A stretch of DNA of 64,000 nucleotides from Mangrovibacter yixingensis. GTDB lineage: Bacteria; Pseudomonadota; Gammaproteobacteria; Enterobacterales; Enterobacteriaceae. Below, one piece after another: positions 1 to 8,976 of the stretch. Every line of letters begins with the position of its first letter. Within the stretch, counting starts at the first letter, position 1. The notes below the pieces were generated by a model. It was not told the origin of the DNA. It was given only the letters and a program-made list of their open reading frames with translations, and did no database searches. The DNA is taken from assembly GCF_020523985.1 (NCBI RefSeq), contig NZ_JAIVKM010000009.1, forward strand, positions 62,001 to 126,000, in the 5' to 3' direction. Both the position numbers and the translations under genes were made by a program.

Positions 1-57
1 TCACAGGTACTCAGTACCCTGTGGGAACTTCATCTACCTTTTTTCGCGAAACCATAA
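1..57 (+). CDS. C-terminal end of an upstream core-LPS gene (partial)
   Basis: Frame 1 is open from the first base for 18 codons and closes with tandem stops TAA TAG directly before the ATG of the next gene. The fragment ends in residues FFAKP. In relatives waaC (heptosyltransferase I) or waaF usually precedes this part of the locus, so it is plausibly the tail of waaC. The 18 residues are too few to prove that by family resemblance. Confidence 0.45.
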   Translation, partial: SQVLSTLWELHLPFFAKP

Positions 58-60
58 TAG

Positions 61-1161
61 ATGAGCTACGTATTCCTTTTTATTCTGCTTATGCCTGTAA
101 AACTGTTTAAGAAACTGTTTTATAAACCTACGGGCAAAACACTGGTCATTCAAACCGCGAAGATTGGCGATTTCGTCAATATGACACCGTTATTGGCATG
201 GTGTGGTAAAAGTGATGTACTGGTTAGTTCTGTTATCGCACCACTGGCTCAACGCGACAACACAATCGATACACTCTATTTTATTGAACAGAAAAAACAG
301 TCGCTGGCCGCTAAGTTACGCTTTGCGGTTTATCTTATGAACCGCTATGAACATGTATATTTACTGCAACCAAACAGCGTAAATTTATTCTTTGCAGCTG
401 CCTGTAATGCCCCTGACAAACAATTTTTATCTATTTATACACGGCGTTGGTATCACGGGATTTTCTATGCCACAGCAAAAGGCGTGGTTGAACACACCAA
501 AATGTCCCTGACAGTGACAAACTACCTCAAGCTGGCAGACAGGTCGCTAACCTGGCAAGACGCGCCGAAGCATGCCACCAGGCCTCTTTACCAGCCCGCA
601 ATTCATGCACCGGAATTCGACGTCAAAGGGGCAGTTAAAATTGGCCTGAGCATTTCTGCTGGTAACAAAGCAAAAACTATTCCGCCGGCTACCTGGGCGC
701 TCATTTTCGATAAACTGGCAGCGATGCCGTGCGTTTATTACATATTTGGAGCCAGTAATGAACAGCCCTGGCTTGATGACCTGATGCGGTATTGTGAGAA
801 CAAACCCAACCTCATTAACATGATTGGTCAAATTGCTCTCGAAGATGTGCCATGGGCAATCTCACAAATGGACTGTTACATTGCCTCTGATTCCGGCAAT
901 GTTTATATCGCAGATGCAGTAGGCACACCCGTTGTATTGTTATATGGACCTTGCTGCCCTCATGAACAACGCCCATTGGGTAATGTGCTGCTTATTGGCG
1001 ATGATTCCAATATCAAATCTTTTGTGTTTGAGACACGTTACTACTTTGACAAGCCACGTGAAGAGTTGTTTGCACTGAGTGAAGGTGATTTGGATGCCAT
1101 TGAGAATTTTGTTGCAGGTTGTACTTCAGATGAACATCACTCACGTTACTCACACTCATGA
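61..1161 (+). CDS. GT9-family (heptosyltransferase-like) glycosyltransferase
   Basis: 366 residues. The N-terminal half begins its Rossmann fold at about residue 26 (TLVIQTAKIGDFVNMTPLL), the ADP-heptose:LPS heptosyltransferase (WaaC/WaaF/WaaQ, GT9) pattern. The C-terminal nucleotide-sugar domain shows GLSISAGNKAKTIPP and then DCYIASDSGNVYIADAVGTP, which is the family's D-S-G/N donor-site loop. It should add a heptose or another sugar to the LPS core on the cytoplasmic face of the inner membrane. It starts 3 bases after the previous stop codons and overlaps the next gene by 4 bases (ATGA), so it is in the same operon. The acceptor and exact name cannot be told from sequence. Codon usage is richer in A/T than in the housekeeping genes downstream, as for the next two genes. 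Confidence 0.8.
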   Translation: MSYVFLFILLMPVKLFKKLFYKPTGKTLVIQTAKIGDFVNMTPLLAWCGKSDVLVSSVIAPLAQRDNTIDTLYFIEQKKQSLAAKLRFAVYLMNRYEHVYLLQPNSVNLFFAAACNAPDKQFLSIYTRRWYHGIFYATAKGVVEHTKMSLTVTNYLKLADRSLTWQDAPKHATRPLYQPAIHAPEFDVKGAVKIGLSISAGNKAKTIPPATWALIFDKLAAMPCVYYIFGASNEQPWLDDLMRYCENKPNLINMIGQIALEDVPWAISQMDCYIASDSGNVYIADAVGTPVVLLYGPCCPHEQRPLGNVLLIGDDSNIKSFVFETRYYFDKPREELFALSEGDLDAIENFVAGCTSDEHHSRYSHS

Positions 1162-2081
1162 GTAAAGATATGGCGCCCTTTTTGAGCATCATTATTGCCG
1201 CACATAATTGTGAGAAAACATTGCCAGAAACACTGCAAAGTTTACTTGATGCCAGCCGTGCGGTTGCCCATGAAGTGGAAGTTATTCTTGTAAATGATGC
1301 TTCATCTGACGGAACACAGGAAATTATTGATAATTTCTCGCCCCTTGGTATATCGGTGTTATCTCTACATGTGGAGTTCTGCAATGTCGGGAGGACTCGC
1401 CAGGCCGCTATTGAAAAGGCTTCTGGCAAGTATATTACAATGCTTGACAGTGATGACTTGTTAATCAAAAGTAGTCTGGATGATATTGTTCCTTTCCTCA
1501 GAACACACTCTCCCGATATGTTGTTAACCCATCTGGAAGAAATCCGTGATCCGGCGAAAATAACACATTTCTGGCCAGGGGTGTCTCCTGTTGCACTGTC
1601 TCAAGATGATACGGTACGGCGCTTTCTGATTCATAAGGACTTCCAGGCGCACCTTATTGGGCAGTTTATTCTTCGTTCTCATTATCTTGCTGAACCAATC
1701 GCTCCCATGACGTGCTATGAAGATTTCTTCGTGTTCCCTGCTATAGTCATGCGCTCCCAAAATATCTGGTTTCAAAAGCACGGACATTATTACTATATTA
1801 AGCGGGAAAATAGCCTGTCCAATGATCTCGATAATGTTAAAATCCAAAACTTGATTACCTGTACAGAAAAGATGCAAGATGTCTTCCCTGGAAAATTTCA
1901 TTGTTTAGTTCTTTGCCACTGGCTGGATATTCTGGTTAAACAGAAGCGATGGCTAACAGAAGAGCAAACTAAAGTTGTCTCACGTCAGGTACACTCTCTC
2001 TTTTCTTTCAGTTTTTTTCTGTCACCCAATGTCAGGTTCAGCTACAAGAAAAAGGCGCTAAAATATTTATGGAAAAACTGA
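1158..2081 (+). CDS. GT2-family glycosyltransferase (LPS core/outer core)
   Basis: 307 residues. The N-terminal GT-A fold is typical of family 2: FLSIIIAAHNCEKTLPETL at the start, VILVNDASSDGT at about residue 45, and the metal-binding D-S-D in MLDSDDLL at about 98. The C-terminal third is less conserved and basic. The start ATG overlaps the preceding stop (ATGA) and its 3' end overlaps waaL by 13 bases, so translation is probably coupled in one operon. It probably transfers a hexose onto the growing core. Donor and acceptor are unknown. Confidence 0.8.
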   Translation: MSKDMAPFLSIIIAAHNCEKTLPETLQSLLDASRAVAHEVEVILVNDASSDGTQEIIDNFSPLGISVLSLHVEFCNVGRTRQAAIEKASGKYITMLDSDDLLIKSSLDDIVPFLRTHSPDMLLTHLEEIRDPAKITHFWPGVSPVALSQDDTVRRFLIHKDFQAHLIGQFILRSHYLAEPIAPMTCYEDFFVFPAIVMRSQNIWFQKHGHYYYIKRENSLSNDLDNVKIQNLITCTEKMQDVFPGKFHCLVLCHWLDILVKQKRWLTEEQTKVVSRQVHSLFSFSFFLSPNVRFSYKKKALKYLWKN

Positions 2082-3316
2082 ACAAATCCCTATTGTTTTT
2101 GATTTATTTTCTTAGTGTAGCTTCAGTATCGGTTGCACTTATCAGCTCTGGGTACCAGCGAAATCTGTTCTATATTGCTATTTATTGCAGCCTGTTAGGG
2201 TTGATACTCAACTTTAAAAGAGTAAAACTTTCCTTTTCCAGCCTCTCTTTCCCAATAATTATATTGGGTCTGGTGAAAATTTGTTGGTATCTTATTTTCC
2301 AACAAAAACATGGAGATTTAAACTTCTACAATGACTATCTTGATGGTGGCAAAAAGCTGTTACTGGGCGGTTTTTTAGTATTTTACGCTGAGCAATTTAT
2401 CAGAGATTTTAAAAACAAACAGTATAAAAATCTGGGGTTAGCGATTCTCTTTTGTGGTTTCGTATCTGCAACTGCTTATGGTTTCTTTCAGGCACTCAAC
2501 CATATTAACCGGGTAGAAATGGGTATTAATCGCCCGACTATTGCCGCTTATGTCTATTCTACCTTTTCAGTTTTTATTATTTTTGCATTATATACACTAC
2601 GAAGCAAAATTGGGTACGTTATTGCAGGTGCCACTATTATTGTTTCTTATTGCCTCATAATACTTACTGGCACCCGGGCTGCCATGATTTGTTATTTATT
2701 CATGGTGGCGTGCCTTACACTCTATCATTTCAGAAAAATTCATATTAAATCACTTGTTGCCGTCAGTATTCTTGTTGCTATCTGTTTTGTCGCATTATAC
2801 AAACCCTATATTAAACCCAAAATAGACCAGACTCTGAGTGAGGTCAGCAACTACCAAGAAGGTAACGATAATACATCCCTCGGTGCACGGTTCTCTATGT
2901 GGGTGGTAGGTGTACATGCATTTGTAGAACATCCTGTTGGTCAGTCCATGGACACGCGTGCAGATACCACCAAATCCTACGTAAAACAATACCCACACTA
3001 CCGGTCTTCACTCCATTACCTGAATATTCACCTGCATAATGAGTTTATTGACAGCCTGTCATTACAGGGATTAATGGGCGGGTTATCATTGCTGTTCTTC
3101 TACGTGATGCTAATTTACACCGGTATAAAGAAACAGTTGCCTGTTTTATTATTCAGTGCTGGCTTTATGATCTTGTATGGCATTACTGATGTGCTGTTAA
3201 TCAGTTCGGAAGCTATTCAATTCTATATTGTTATTATTGCGTTAGGGCTGTGTTTCCCTCGAGGAACAGTCAAGCCCGTTCAGCCAGCAGTGAGTTCTCC
3301 TTTCAGGATAAAATAG
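2069..3316 (+). CDS. waaL: O-antigen ligase WaaL
   Basis: 415-residue polytopic membrane protein with roughly ten to twelve hydrophobic segments and a larger loop at about residues 255-330. The loop contains GARFSMWVVGVHAFVEHPVGQ and then the HLHNEFIDSLSLQGLMGG stretch typical of the Wzy_C/WaaL family, in which a conserved histidine is needed for ligation. WaaL joins undecaprenyl-diphosphate-linked O antigen to lipid A-core on the periplasmic side. Family sequence identity is usually low, so the call rests on topology, the periplasmic motif and its place inside the core locus. It is A/T-rich, as is usual for this gene. Confidence 0.85.
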   Translation: MEKLNKSLLFLIYFLSVASVSVALISSGYQRNLFYIAIYCSLLGLILNFKRVKLSFSSLSFPIIILGLVKICWYLIFQQKHGDLNFYNDYLDGGKKLLLGGFLVFYAEQFIRDFKNKQYKNLGLAILFCGFVSATAYGFFQALNHINRVEMGINRPTIAAYVYSTFSVFIIFALYTLRSKIGYVIAGATIIVSYCLIILTGTRAAMICYLFMVACLTLYHFRKIHIKSLVAVSILVAICFVALYKPYIKPKIDQTLSEVSNYQEGNDNTSLGARFSMWVVGVHAFVEHPVGQSMDTRADTTKSYVKQYPHYRSSLHYLNIHLHNEFIDSLSLQGLMGGLSLLFFYVMLIYTGIKKQLPVLLFSAGFMILYGITDVLLISSEAIQFYIVIIALGLCFPRGTVKPVQPAVSSPFRIK

Positions 3317-3330
3317 CTCTCCGCTCTACT

Positions 3331-3361
3331 GATAATCCGCACACTGGCAGTGCGGATTATC
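3331..3361. terminator. Strong hairpin between convergent waaL and the deacetylase gene
   Basis: Two perfect 12-base arms (3331-3342 GATAATCCGCAC and 3350-3361 GTGCGGATTATC) enclose a 7-base loop. There is no clear T-run on either side. It sits between two converging genes, so a bidirectional transcript-end stem is the simplest reading. Confidence 0.5.
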
Positions 3362-3402
3362 ACACTACAGGAATATTTCCCGCAGCGGTGATACATGCAG
3401 GA

Positions 3403-4365
3403 TCACATTTCCACTTTCCGGCTAGAATAAAACTCCGCCAGTGTCATACCTTGCGTGCGCTCAGAAAGCCAGCCAAACAATTCTTCCAGGTCGTGATACA
3501 GCTTATTAATAGATGCTTCATCTTTAAATGTTGGGCTTCCCCCTGGCATAAACTCAGATGAATGCAGCATAAATTCAACATAATCATTCCCTTGTGCAAG
3601 GGCGTTACCTGCAACCATTTTCATCGTTTCAAGGTTTTTCCCATCAGGACGTAACCAATAAACCGAAGGACTACGCTGCTTGCCACGCAAGGTGTCATAC
3701 CCTTGTTTCAGAATATTCAGCCAGGCGGAATGCTTATACTGAATACTCATTGGCACTTCCAGCAACGTAGACCCACCAGCCTGATGTATCTGTTGGGGAT
3801 CAATAAAATAAGCGCTGGTCGGGAAGTTTCGGTAATTAGTTCCCCCCTGCCCATTTGGTGCACCGGGCGTAAAACGCCAGTCAACCCGTGGTGTAACCGA
3901 ACAATCCACCTGGTAACCTAACTCAATCAAAAGGCGCGCATACCGTGAATCAAAAGCCCATCGTCCAGCACGATGGCTGAGCATTTTTGTTTGGAATGTA
4001 TCTTCCAGCAACCGGGTCATAAACAAGACTTTTTCCCGTAAAACTGAATCGGGAAATTCAATAAGATAGGGTTGATAGCGCCAATCATCACCAGTGAGAT
4101 CATAATCCGGCGGGCTATTCCAGGCGTGCAGGTGCATCCCCACTTCACCTTGCCCGCGAGCAATAACGTCTGAAGCAAATTCTATGTAAGCGGGATCAAC
4201 TGCCATTTCATAGTTAGTCAGCCAGACGGGTTTAAAACCAAATTTTTCGCAAAGGGACTGAAAGCGCGGAAGAAATTTGGCATTCTCCGTTGTAATTTGA
4301 CGATGATTTTGCCAAAGGTTATCCCCTTCAGTATCAATGGTAATGATAAAAGCCGGTTTTTTCAT
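3403..4365 (-). CDS. wabN: Polysaccharide deacetylase-like protein (WabN/WalW type)
   Basis: 320 residues from the ATG at 4365 (MKKPAFIITIDTEGD). A GTG start at 4410 in the same frame would add 15 residues that lack a family look. NodB-type landmarks are visible: TIDTEGD near the N-terminus with the metal-binding aspartate, MHLHAWNSP at about residue 90, and SHRAGRWAFD at about 140. In Klebsiella and Serratia core loci WabN removes the acetyl group from the core GlcNAc that WabH adds. The presence of wabG and wabH just downstream fits that role. The gene is inverted relative to the rest of the locus. The WabN name rests on context and domain rather than an alignment. Confidence 0.6.
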   Translation of the reverse strand: MKKPAFIITIDTEGDNLWQNHRQITTENAKFLPRFQSLCEKFGFKPVWLTNYEMAVDPAYIEFASDVIARGQGEVGMHLHAWNSPPDYDLTGDDWRYQPYLIEFPDSVLREKVLFMTRLLEDTFQTKMLSHRAGRWAFDSRYARLLIELGYQVDCSVTPRVDWRFTPGAPNGQGGTNYRNFPTSAYFIDPQQIHQAGGSTLLEVPMSIQYKHSAWLNILKQGYDTLRGKQRSPSVYWLRPDGKNLETMKMVAGNALAQGNDYVEFMLHSSEFMPGGSPTFKDEASINKLYHDLEELFGWLSERTQGMTLAEFYSSRKVEM

Positions 4366-4512
4366 AACAGTGCAGGGATCCATTGAAAGTATGTTGCTAA
4401 TGTTACGCACAAGTGGTGTTCACGCCAACAATACTCGATTGATAGATGTGAATGATAGCCACACCAGGCCACCTCTATTAGAATTGGCACAGGGAAACTA
4501 CAGAAAGACATT

Positions 4513-5589
4513 ATGAGCACATCGATTTCTTCAATTGTGGGCAAGCCAAATAAACGCATCCTGGTCATTAAACTTCGCCACCATGGCGATATGTTACTGA
4601 TGTCACCTGTGCTGGAAACCCTCCGGGTCCAGTGGCCTCAAGCAACTATTGATGTTCTGCTATATGAAGAAACACGGGATATGCTCTCGGCATTGCCATC
4701 AATTAATCACATCTATGGCATTGATCGAAAATGGAAAAAGTTGGGAACCCGCCAACACCTTGCCAAAGAATGGCAACTACTGAAGCAACTGCGTAATCAG
4801 CACTATGATTTAGTACTGAACCTGGCAGACCAATGGCGCAGTGCGGTAGTTACCCGTTTCACTGGCGCTCCAGTACGCATTGGCTTCGGCTTCAACAAAC
4901 GCAAAGGGCATGTATGGTCTTGCTGCCATACTCAGTTAGCGTCTGTTGCTGAACACCAGAAAATGCACACGGTAGAACAAAACCTGTCCATTTTTACGCC
5001 TCTTGCTATTCCCACTGTTAGTGATGTCAAAATGGCTTATTCACCAACCGCCTGGCAGGCAGCAGAGGAAAAACTCAAGGCATTGGGTGTGTTAGCACCG
5101 TATATCATTATCCAGCCGACCTCACGTTGGTTTTTTAAGTGCTGGAATGAGAAAAAAATGGCACAGGCTATTAGTGAGCTACAAAAACAAGGCTTTCCCA
5201 TTATTCTCACCTCCGGCCCTGATAAAAAAGAACGGCAGATGATCGCCGAAATCCTGGCTAACTGCCCTGCTGAAGGTATTTACTCCCTGGCTGGTGAATT
5301 AACCCTGCAACAATTGGCCGCATTGATTGACCATGCAAAATTATTTATTGGTGTCGATTCTGTTCCCATGCACATGGCTGCAGCGTTACACACCCCGTGT
5401 GTTGCCCTATTTGGCCCTTCCAAACTTCAATTTTGGCGCCCCTGGCAGGTAACAGGAGAAATTATTTGGGCCGGAGATTACGGCTCATTGCCGGACCCTG
5501 ATGCCATAGATACACACACTAACGAACGCTACCTGGATGCCATCCCTGTTGAGGCGGTTATCAGCGCCGCAAGGAAATACCTCAAATGA
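4513..5589 (+). CDS. waaQ: LPS core heptosyltransferase III, WaaQ
   Basis: 358 residues of family GT9. Landmarks are RILVIKLRHHGDMLLMSPVL at about residue 14, VQPTSRW-type IIIQPTSRWFFKCW at about 197, and the donor-binding LFIGVDSVPMHMAAAL at about 277. WaaQ adds the branching L-glycero-D-manno-heptose III to heptose II of the inner core. It is the first gene of a tight rightward run: its stop overlaps wabG by 4 bases. It is divergent from the deacetylase gene. I saw no RfaH ops element (GGCGGTAG) in the 147-base divergent gap. Confidence 0.88.
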   Translation: MSTSISSIVGKPNKRILVIKLRHHGDMLLMSPVLETLRVQWPQATIDVLLYEETRDMLSALPSINHIYGIDRKWKKLGTRQHLAKEWQLLKQLRNQHYDLVLNLADQWRSAVVTRFTGAPVRIGFGFNKRKGHVWSCCHTQLASVAEHQKMHTVEQNLSIFTPLAIPTVSDVKMAYSPTAWQAAEEKLKALGVLAPYIIIQPTSRWFFKCWNEKKMAQAISELQKQGFPIILTSGPDKKERQMIAEILANCPAEGIYSLAGELTLQQLAALIDHAKLFIGVDSVPMHMAAALHTPCVALFGPSKLQFWRPWQVTGEIIWAGDYGSLPDPDAIDTHTNERYLDAIPVEAVISAARKYLK

Positions 5590-6713
5590 AACCATACCGT
5601 TTAGCTATAGTCAGGCAAAAATACCGCCCGGATGGTGGTGCTGAACGCTTCGTATCCAGGGCGCTTGAAGCACTGGAAAGCGAAAATCTTGAGCTGAACG
5701 TTATCACCCGCGAATGGCAGGGTGAACGCAATGAAAACTGGCATATTCACATTTGCAACCCAGCCAAACTGGGCCGAATCAGCCGTGAACGTGGCTTCGC
5801 AAGTGCGGCAAGGGAATTATGGCAGAGGGAAAAATTCGATCTGGTACAAAGCCATGAGCGCATTGCCGGCTGCGATATTTACCGGGCTGGCGATGGAGTG
5901 CATCAACGCTGGTTAACTCTTCGCGCACAAACATTACCGGCCTGGCGGCGCACATTATTGATGAACGATCGGTATCACCGTTATGTAATTGAAGCCGAGA
6001 GAGCCATGTACCAGGCACCACAATTACGTGCCGTCATTTGTAATGCTGAAATGGTGAAACGGGAGATCATAGAAAATTTTGAATTTCCGGAAGAAAAAAT
6101 ACACGTAATCTATAATGCTATTGATTCCTCCCGGTTTTTACCTGCAACCCCAGCTAAACGCCAGGCATTGCGAGACAGTTTAGCGATTCCTCCTCAGGCG
6201 GTCGTGTTGGTTTTTGTCGGGTCTGGATTTGATCGTAAAGGATTAGCAAGTGCTATCAGCGCAATAGCACCAACCAACCGCTATTTGCTCGTTGTTGGGC
6301 AAGATAAAAATGAGAAACAGTACCGAAAACTGGCTCAATCATTGGGATGTCTGGAACGCATTCGGTTTATGGGCGTACAAAAACAAACATTACCGTTTTA
6401 CCAAGCAGCGGACGGATTATTATTACCAACAAAATATGACCCATTCCCCAATGTCATTCTCGAAGCAATGGCGTGTGGCTTACCTGTAATAACCACACCT
6501 ACATGTGGTGGTTCTGAGTTTATCGTAGAGCAGGAAAGTGGGTTTATTTGTGGTGCACTGGATATCAACCAGCTAACACAAGCTGTAAGTGCGATACCAT
6601 CATTGAATAACGACAACAAAATGGGGGAACTTGCACGTGTCCGGGTAAAAGATGAGACACCGGCAAGGCTTTCGCAGCAATTAATTAAGCTGTATAGAAA
6701 CTTACTGGAATGA
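5586..6713 (+). CDS. wabG: GT4 core glycosyltransferase WabG/WaaG family
   Basis: 375 residues with two Rossmann domains of a GT-B retaining enzyme. N-terminal YRPDGGAERFVSRAL is the acceptor-side loop seen in WaaG/WabG. C-terminal FVGSGFDRKGL is followed by the E-x7-E-like PFPNVILEAMACGLPVITT at about residue 285. In Klebsiella-type loci WabG adds galacturonic acid to heptose II. In E. coli the paralogous WaaG adds glucose. Neighbouring wabH and waaE argue for the WabG role. The start overlaps the waaQ stop and the end overlaps wabH, consistent with coupled translation. Confidence 0.78.
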   Translation: MKPYRLAIVRQKYRPDGGAERFVSRALEALESENLELNVITREWQGERNENWHIHICNPAKLGRISRERGFASAARELWQREKFDLVQSHERIAGCDIYRAGDGVHQRWLTLRAQTLPAWRRTLLMNDRYHRYVIEAERAMYQAPQLRAVICNAEMVKREIIENFEFPEEKIHVIYNAIDSSRFLPATPAKRQALRDSLAIPPQAVVLVFVGSGFDRKGLASAISAIAPTNRYLLVVGQDKNEKQYRKLAQSLGCLERIRFMGVQKQTLPFYQAADGLLLPTKYDPFPNVILEAMACGLPVITTPTCGGSEFIVEQESGFICGALDINQLTQAVSAIPSLNNDNKMGELARVRVKDETPARLSQQLIKLYRNLLE

Positions 6714-7813
6714 TGATGCGTATCCTGATGATTATTGATGGGCTACCTGGCGGCGGAGCCGAAAAGACAGTACTGACCCTGGCCCGGGGATTACTGGAAA
6801 TGGGGCACCGCGTCTCCGTTTTTTCACTACGTAAAGTTTGTGATTACACCATTCCTGAAGGTGTTGATTTTCATATTGTCCAGGATACATGCCACACACC
6901 ATGGCGCAAACTAACTGAATTAAGGCGGCGCGCGCTGTTACTGGATAACGCTTACCAGGAAGCAGAGCGCGATGGCGGTGAATTTGACCTTATCTGCTCC
7001 CATTTGCATAAAACAGACCGTATTGTTTCCTATACGAAAGTGATTCCACGCCACAAACTTTGGTTCTGTATCCATGGCATGTTTTCGTTTTCCTATTTGG
7101 TTAACAAGCGTGGGTTTTCGCGCTGGCTGAAAATGGCAAAAATTCGCCGGGTTTACCAAGGGGCACAAATTGTAGCTGTTTCTCAGGCCGTACTGGATGA
7201 TTTGACAGAAAACCTTGCTATAAAACCTCAACGGCAGTGCGTAATTTATAACCCATTTGATATCGCACATATACAGACGCTGGCCCAGCAACCTTGTGAG
7301 CTTTCCGGTAAAGAATATTTGATTCATGTTGGGCGTTTTCATGAACTTAAACGCCATGACAGGCTGATACGTGCCTATGCTAAAAGCGGTATTCAGGCAC
7401 CATTGGTATTAATGGGGAAAGGCTCACCAGACAAAATTGAATACCTTAAAACACTGGCGGTAAATGCAGGTGTGGGCGACAGGGTTCTGTTCAAATCTTT
7501 TGAAAGCAACCCTTATCCCTGGATTAAACATGCCAAAGAGCTCGTGTTAAGCTCAGACTGCGAAGGGTTTGGCAATGTACTGGTTGAAGCGATTATCTGC
7601 CAGACCCCACCAGTCAGTACCAATTGCCCCGGCGGGCCATCCGAGATTTTGACCGGTGAATTATCCCGGGGGCTGGCGCAAATGAGTGACGCAGCGCTTG
7701 CCAGAACTATGCGGGAAATCTGGGAAACGCCCCCCAGAATCAATACAGATACGATTGAGAATTACAGTATTCGAACCATTTGCCAGCACTACCTTACTCT
7801 GGCACAACGTTAA
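6710..7813 (+). CDS. wabH: GT4 core glycosyltransferase WabH
   Basis: 367 residues of family GT4. N-terminal ILMIIDGLPGGGAEKTVLTLA forms the first glycine-rich loop. The donor domain shows LIHVGRFHELKRHDRLI at about 204 and SSDCEGFGNVLVEAIICQTP at about 285 with the conserved glutamates. In Klebsiella WabH transfers GlcNAc to the galacturonic acid placed by WabG, and the GlcNAc is then deacetylated. Order and overlap with wabG support this pathway. The start could also be one of the next two methionines, since the gene begins with three in a row. Confidence 0.75.
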   Translation: MMMRILMIIDGLPGGGAEKTVLTLARGLLEMGHRVSVFSLRKVCDYTIPEGVDFHIVQDTCHTPWRKLTELRRRALLLDNAYQEAERDGGEFDLICSHLHKTDRIVSYTKVIPRHKLWFCIHGMFSFSYLVNKRGFSRWLKMAKIRRVYQGAQIVAVSQAVLDDLTENLAIKPQRQCVIYNPFDIAHIQTLAQQPCELSGKEYLIHVGRFHELKRHDRLIRAYAKSGIQAPLVLMGKGSPDKIEYLKTLAVNAGVGDRVLFKSFESNPYPWIKHAKELVLSSDCEGFGNVLVEAIICQTPPVSTNCPGGPSEILTGELSRGLAQMSDAALARTMREIWETPPRINTDTIENYSIRTICQHYLTLAQR

Positions 7814-7825
7814 ATCAGGTATTTT

Positions 7826-8827
7826 ATGCACCACGCTACATGCCCCCAACTCAGTGTTGTGGTCGCCGTCTACAATGGCGCAGCTTTTTTGGAGCAGTTT
7901 TTCAAGTGCCTTTCGGCACAAGCTATTGATGATATGGAAATCATCATGGTGAATGATGGTTCAACTGATAACTCAGTAGAGATTATTCACCAGTGGCAGC
8001 CGCAATTTGCCAACATGAGAATGATTAATCAGGCAAATCAGGGGGTATCTGTAGCACGTAATACCGGCCTGGCAGAAGCGACTGGGCTTTACTTGTCGTT
8101 CCCGGATATTGACGATTACTTTCGCCCGGGTATGTACCGCCGCATGCTGGATATGGCGCAAACAGAAAACCTGGATGTAGTCACTTGTAATGGCAACTAC
8201 ATCTGGGAAAACGACAAAAAACCGAGCCGGCCAATTTTCCCCAAAGACAAATTACAGTCAACGGGTGTACTCACTGGTGCGCAATGGCTAAAACAAGCGC
8301 TGGATTCTCGTAAGTTCCTGCACGTTACCTGGCTTAATCTCTATCGCCATGATTTCATTCGCTCGCATAATTTCTCTTTTGAACCCGGTTTGCGCCATCA
8401 GGACATTCCCTGGACAACTGAGGTGTTGCTGGCAGCGGAGCGTGTACAGTATACCGATGAGCAATTCTATGATTATTACATTCACTCAGCGTCGGTCTCC
8501 CATATGCCGGACAACGATGACACACTGATCCGTTCCGCCCGCCATTACATGAAAATTTTGCAGATGCTGGACGAAATTAACCGGCGCTATCCAGAAAAAG
8601 TACAACAGATTCCCGCCTGCCGATGGCAAATAGCCAAAGAAGGGCTGGGTATTCTGCATACCTTCTTCAATATGAAAGACCCAGAAAAACAACGCATGAT
8701 AGTGCAAGAGTTTTTTGATACAGGCGTATGGAAATTGGTGTGGCGCAACGCACACAGCTTACGGCTGCGCTGGCGGTTGGGGCGGCGCTATTTCCGGCTA
8801 CGGAAGATTTTGCAGTCGCCAGTCTGA
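7826..8827 (+). CDS. GT2-family glycosyltransferase (core)
   Basis: 333 residues. The GT-A start QLSVVVAVYNGAAFLEQF, the EIIMVNDGSTDNS box at about residue 40 and FPDIDDYFRPG at about 92 (D-x-D) mark family 2. The C-terminus is strongly basic (RLRWRLGRRYFRLRK), suitable for peripheral membrane binding. It starts 12 bases after wabH and is followed by a hairpin, so it is probably the last gene of the waaQ operon. Klebsiella core loci carry a GT2 gene at the equivalent place. Its sugar specificity is not evident here. Confidence 0.75.
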   Translation: MHHATCPQLSVVVAVYNGAAFLEQFFKCLSAQAIDDMEIIMVNDGSTDNSVEIIHQWQPQFANMRMINQANQGVSVARNTGLAEATGLYLSFPDIDDYFRPGMYRRMLDMAQTENLDVVTCNGNYIWENDKKPSRPIFPKDKLQSTGVLTGAQWLKQALDSRKFLHVTWLNLYRHDFIRSHNFSFEPGLRHQDIPWTTEVLLAAERVQYTDEQFYDYYIHSASVSHMPDNDDTLIRSARHYMKILQMLDEINRRYPEKVQQIPACRWQIAKEGLGILHTFFNMKDPEKQRMIVQEFFDTGVWKLVWRNAHSLRLRWRLGRRYFRLRKILQSPV

Positions 8828-8853
8828 TTTGATGTGCGCAGTAACTGAACGTT

Positions 8854-8887
8854 ACCAGGGCTGTTTGCCATAGCAGGCAGCCTTGGT
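8854..8887 (+). terminator. Hairpin ending the waaQ operon
   Basis: ACCAGGGCTG at 8854-8863 pairs with CAGCCTTGGT at 8878-8887 (ten base pairs, one G-T wobble), followed by a short T-rich stretch. It separates the waaQ run from waaA, which lies 90 bases on and probably has its own promoter as in E. coli. Confidence 0.5.
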
Positions 8888-8976
8888 GTTATTTGCAATG
8901 ACATCAATAAAAATAGCTTTAACCAGGGTAAATGCTTAGAATTTGCCCCGGCAATAAATGAAAACCGGATATTAGT

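Noticed and set aside
4366-4512. Search for a JUMPstart/ops (RfaH) element before waaQ
   Set aside because: No GGCGGTAG core is visible on the plus strand, so no RfaH control is claimed.
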